A stretch of 9,895 nt of DNA, from positions 1 through 9,895 of the forward strand of contig JBLHHI010000114.1 in assembly GCA_047614125.1 (NCBI GenBank), given 5' to 3'. This DNA comes from JBLHHI01 sp047614125 (GTDB taxonomy: Bacteria > Bacteroidota > Bacteroidia > NS11-12g > UBA9320). Made by a program: the position numbers and the translations under genes. Below the pieces are notes generated by a model. It was not told the DNA's origin. It worked only from the letters and a program-made list of their open reading frames with translations, and did not search any database. Shown here piece after piece: positions 6,973 to 9,895 of the stretch. How positions within the stretch are numbered: the first letter of the stretch is position 1; every line of letters starts with the position of its first letter.

Positions 6973-9895
6973 TTGAAGTTTGCGTCCGTATTGCTTTGTG
7001 TTTTTTCTTTGTTTGTGGCAACGAGTTTTGCGCAGCTAACCAATCAATCCAACCTTCGTGTTAAAGTTGTTTTCTTTGTTTCGGATACCACATTTTTAGA
7101 TTCTAACACGGTGGTGCCCGGCAGTTTGCAATTTGGAAGCCATTCGGATTCCCTGTTTAAATTATTGCAAGAACCTTCGCGTTTGGTTTGGATGGGAAAG
7201 GAAGATGCTCCGGATTCTATTCTTTGCTCATACCGAGTGATGACCTTTAATTTTACACAGTCGTTTCGAAAAAAAGACCCATCCTTAATCAATGAGTTTT
7301 ACACCGATAATCCTTTTAGTTACATTCCAAAAAATGATCGGTTTATTAAGAGTTCGAGCGACGACATCAAAACGCTGGGTAATATTTCTCGCGGCATCGG
7401 TTTTGGCAATCGACAAGATGTTGTGGTTAACAGCAATCTCAACTTGCGGATGACGGGCAAGATTCAGGATAAAATCACCTTAATCGCAGCGATATCTGAC
7501 GATAATAATCCCATACAACCCCAAGGCAATACTCAGCAAATTCAGGACTTTGATCGAGTTTTCATACAACTGGTTCAAGATAGTTCGGTATTAACTGCTG
7601 GTGATTTTCAGATGAGCACTCCAAGTAGCTCGTACTTTATGAAGTACAATAAGAAGTCGAGGGGAATGCAGCTCTTGCACAAAACCAGCTGGCAAGGAAA
7701 TGCCTTCGAATGGCAAGTGGATGGCGCAATGAGCCGAGGCCGGTTTTCCAGAAATACCATTACTGGGATTGAAGGAAACCAGGGGCCATACAGATTGCAA
7801 GGTGCTAATGGCGAGTTGTTTATTGTTGTTATAAGCGGAACCGAACAGGTTTACTTGGACGGTGAGTTGTTAACGCGTGGAGAGCAAAACGACTACGTTA
7901 TTGACTACAATTCTGGAGAACTGACGTTTATGCCTCGACAGGTAATTACAAAATACAGCCGGATGGTCGTAGAATTCCAATATTCCGATCAAAGCTATGC
8001 GCGATCGGTTATTCGAACCGGTGGAGCCTATACCATGGGAAAGGTACACGTTCGAGCAAATTACTATTCGGAACAAGATCATAAAAACCAACCTTTTCAA
8101 CAAAACTTAGACATTTACGATTCGTTGCTGCAAAAGTCGGCTCGACAAATCTTAGCAGAAGCGGGCGATGCCGAATTGGTATTTATGCAGCGTGCTGATA
8201 CGGTAAACAATTTCAACAACGAACGAATTCAGTACATCAGAAAGGATACGTTGGGATTCTCCATTTTTAGCTTTGCCCCCAGTGCCGAAGAAAATATTAC
8301 CTACTACAGCGTTACTTTTAGCTATGTTGGTCAGGGCAACGGAAATTATATCCAAAAGCTTTCGAATGCCAATGGGAAAGTTTTTGAATGGGTGGCCCCG
8401 GTAAATGGACAATCCGTTGGCATCTATGGCCCAGTAGAAATTTTGGCTGCGCCAAAACGTCGAACCATGTTAAATGTTGGTGTTGATGTGCAGCTCAGTG
8501 AGTCGACGATTACCTCCATTGAGGTGGTACAATCGGTGAATGACAAAAATACGTTGAGTAAGCTGGATGCAAGTGATGACATCGGCTATGGCATTAAATT
8601 TGGTTTGGCTGACGTAAAAAAACTAAAGAAGGGGAGCAAGCAGCCATGGGTACTTACATCGAAACTTTCGTATGAATTTACTCAAGATAATTTTCAATAC
8701 ATTGAGCGTTATCGAGACGTGGAGTTTGAGCGAAAATGGAACCGAACCTTGTTGAACGAAGAGGGGCAACTTGCGCGATATGATGAGCATATATCTTCCG
8801 CAATTTTTCAGCTCAACAAAGGGAAGAATTTTGAATTTTTCATGGATCAGTCACTCTATCAAAAAGGGGCTAGCCTGGGTGGATACGCCCAAACCTATCG
8901 CTCTGTATGGAGAAAGAACCGGTATACTGCCCAAGGAGGACTTCAGCAGCAAGATGCACAGGTTGTGCTGAGCGGAAAGCCGGCCGATAATGTTTTTCAA
9001 AATTACTTCGGATCCATCAACAGACGAGGCAAGATTGCCAGCATTCAGGCCAAATATCAAGCGGAACACAGTTCTTTCAATGCTCTTAATGATTCCTTAT
9101 TTGCGCAGAGCTATCGGTTTAATCAAACGGAATTGAGATTGTACAGCGGCGATTCCATTCGCTTATTCTATAATTTAACCGCCACTCAACGAAGAGACTT
9201 TGTGGCAAAGGAGGGCAGCTTTGAACCAACAACGGATGGGCGTACCGCCAACTTAACCGTTGGTTATACCACGCTAAACGGGCAACAATTTAATCTAACA
9301 TCGGTATATCGAGAACTCGATTATCTCGATACGAGCCTTTCGCCCCAAAAATCGGATAACACCATTCAGGGTAGGTTGGAGATGAACCTTAGTTTGTTGA
9401 AATCGGTGGTTAAATGGTCGAGTTATTATCAGGTTGGATCTGGACAAGAACAGCGACGCGAATATTCATATTACGAAGTTGGAGGGGGTAATGGAGCTTT
9501 TATTTGGAACGACTACAACAACAACGACATTCAAGAACTCAACGAGTTTGAGGTAGCCTCGGGATTGGACCAAAGTCGGGCTAATTTTATTCGACAATAC
9601 CTTCCAACTCAAGGTTTTATATCGTCTTACAGCAGCGAGCTCAATCAAAATTTGCGTATACAACCCTTGCGTGAGTGGAGGAGATCTTCGAACAAGGGAT
9701 ATAAATTATTAGCTCGATTTAGCAATGTTTCATCCATTCGAATACAGAAAAAAGTGACCGATGGACGTGGTTCGGTATTCTTGAATCCATTGCCACAAAA
9801 TGTTCAAGATTCTGCGCTTTTGAGCAGCAATGCCAGCTTACGATCCGTGTTTTCCTTTAATCAAGCGTCTCCAATTTTTGGGATGGATTATCAGT
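6973..9895 (+). CDS. Large secreted, probably outer-membrane, surface protein (3' end outside window)
   Basis: An open frame of 974 codons without a stop, cut by the right edge. The start is taken as TTG at 6973, because it gives a complete signal peptide: a Lys at 2, a hydrophobic core at 4-16 and a cleavage site S-F-A|Q after residue 20. No in-frame ATG exists upstream after the stop at 6910-6912, and the first in-frame ATG downstream is about 70 codons in. Recognisable stretches are ISRGIGFGNRQDVVVNSNLN followed by the GNTQQIQDFDRVFIQL motif (about 138-200), L-T-A-G-D-F-Q, and Y-V-I-D-Y-N-S-G-E-L-T-F at about 308-319. D-Y-N-N-N-D-I-Q-E-L-N-E-F-E starts at 847. From memory these phrases recur in large Bacteroidetes surface proteins and resemble parts of SprA, the type IX secretion translocon. 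The second half is rich in alternating polar/aromatic strands, as expected for a beta-barrel. Function is unknown; membership in a Bacteroidetes outer-membrane family is likely, but identity with SprA itself is not claimed. Confidence 0.85.
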   Translation, partial: MKFASVLLCVFSLFVATSFAQLTNQSNLRVKVVFFVSDTTFLDSNTVVPGSLQFGSHSDSLFKLLQEPSRLVWMGKEDAPDSILCSYRVMTFNFTQSFRKKDPSLINEFYTDNPFSYIPKNDRFIKSSSDDIKTLGNISRGIGFGNRQDVVVNSNLNLRMTGKIQDKITLIAAISDDNNPIQPQGNTQQIQDFDRVFIQLVQDSSVLTAGDFQMSTPSSSYFMKYNKKSRGMQLLHKTSWQGNAFEWQVDGAMSRGRFSRNTITGIEGNQGPYRLQGANGELFIVVISGTEQVYLDGELLTRGEQNDYVIDYNSGELTFMPRQVITKYSRMVVEFQYSDQSYARSVIRTGGAYTMGKVHVRANYYSEQDHKNQPFQQNLDIYDSLLQKSARQILAEAGDAELVFMQRADTVNNFNNERIQYIRKDTLGFSIFSFAPSAEENITYYSVTFSYVGQGNGNYIQKLSNANGKVFEWVAPVNGQSVGIYGPVEILAAPKRRTMLNVGVDVQLSESTITSIEVVQSVNDKNTLSKLDASDDIGYGIKFGLADVKKLKKGSKQPWVLTSKLSYEFTQDNFQYIERYRDVEFERKWNRTLLNEEGQLARYDEHISSAIFQLNKGKNFEFFMDQSLYQKGASLGGYAQTYRSVWRKNRYTAQGGLQQQDAQVVLSGKPADNVFQNYFGSINRRGKIASIQAKYQAEHSSFNALNDSLFAQSYRFNQTELRLYSGDSIRLFYNLTATQRRDFVAKEGSFEPTTDGRTANLTVGYTTLNGQQFNLTSVYRELDYLDTSLSPQKSDNTIQGRLEMNLSLLKSVVKWSSYYQVGSGQEQRREYSYYEVGGGNGAFIWNDYNNNDIQELNEFEVASGLDQSRANFIRQYLPTQGFISSYSSELNQNLRIQPLREWRRSSNKGYKLLARFSNVSSIRIQKKVTDGRGSVFLNPLPQNVQDSALLSSNASLRSVFSFNQASPIFGMDYQ

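Noticed and set aside
6809..7021. Small minus-strand open frame across the divergent promoter region
   Set aside because: It overlaps both promoter elements and the start of two better-supported genes, and its translation looks like no protein family.
7044..9663. Several short minus-strand open frames and one plus-strand frame (8771-8971) inside the surface protein gene
   Set aside because: The plus-strand frame starting at 6973 is open throughout and shows coherent motifs; the others are chance frames within it.
1..9895. Defence island, toxin-antitoxin, phage or secondary metabolite cluster
   Set aside because: No gene or motif of those kinds is present; the genes are core metabolism and cell envelope functions.

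Overview
The window looks like chromosomal DNA from a member of the Bacteroidetes (Flavobacteriales/Cytophagales-like). Four things point there: lipoboxes followed by Asn/Lys/Asp-rich linkers, two exact copies of the phylum's -7 promoter element TAnnTTTG, few Shine-Dalgarno sequences, and a very large surface protein of a type I know only from this phylum. Base composition and codon use look even throughout. I see no transposase, integrase, phage gene, tRNA or rRNA.

Layout, left to right. (1) Positions 1-1235 (+): the 3' part of a biotin carboxylase gene, followed after 9 bp by a small lipocalin-like lipoprotein gene. (2) Positions 1243-6812 (-): three genes, transcribed in the order ADP-heptose 6-epimerase (hldD), a 1219-residue NtrY-type membrane sensor histidine kinase, then a cyclophilin-type peptidyl-prolyl isomerase lipoprotein. 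The first two are 12 bp apart and are probably co-transcribed. The third is separated from them by a 257-bp repeat-rich gap. (3) Positions 6813-6972: a divergent promoter region with one TAnnTTTG element facing each way. (4) Positions 6973-9895 (+): a large secreted, probably outer-membrane, protein that starts with TTG, has a clear signal peptide and runs off the window after 974 codons without a stop.

The main theme is the cell envelope: heptose for LPS core, a multi-pass envelope-type sensor kinase, two lipoproteins and a large surface protein. The gene content is largely ordinary. The most unusual DNA is the gap between the kinase and the isomerase. It holds 13 tandem copies of an 8-bp unit (minus-strand consensus GACTKARA) that run into the kinase gene and supply its stop codon. 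A decayed array of the same octamer lies opposite in orientation, and a separate small palindrome lies nearby. I found no convincing new multi-gene system.
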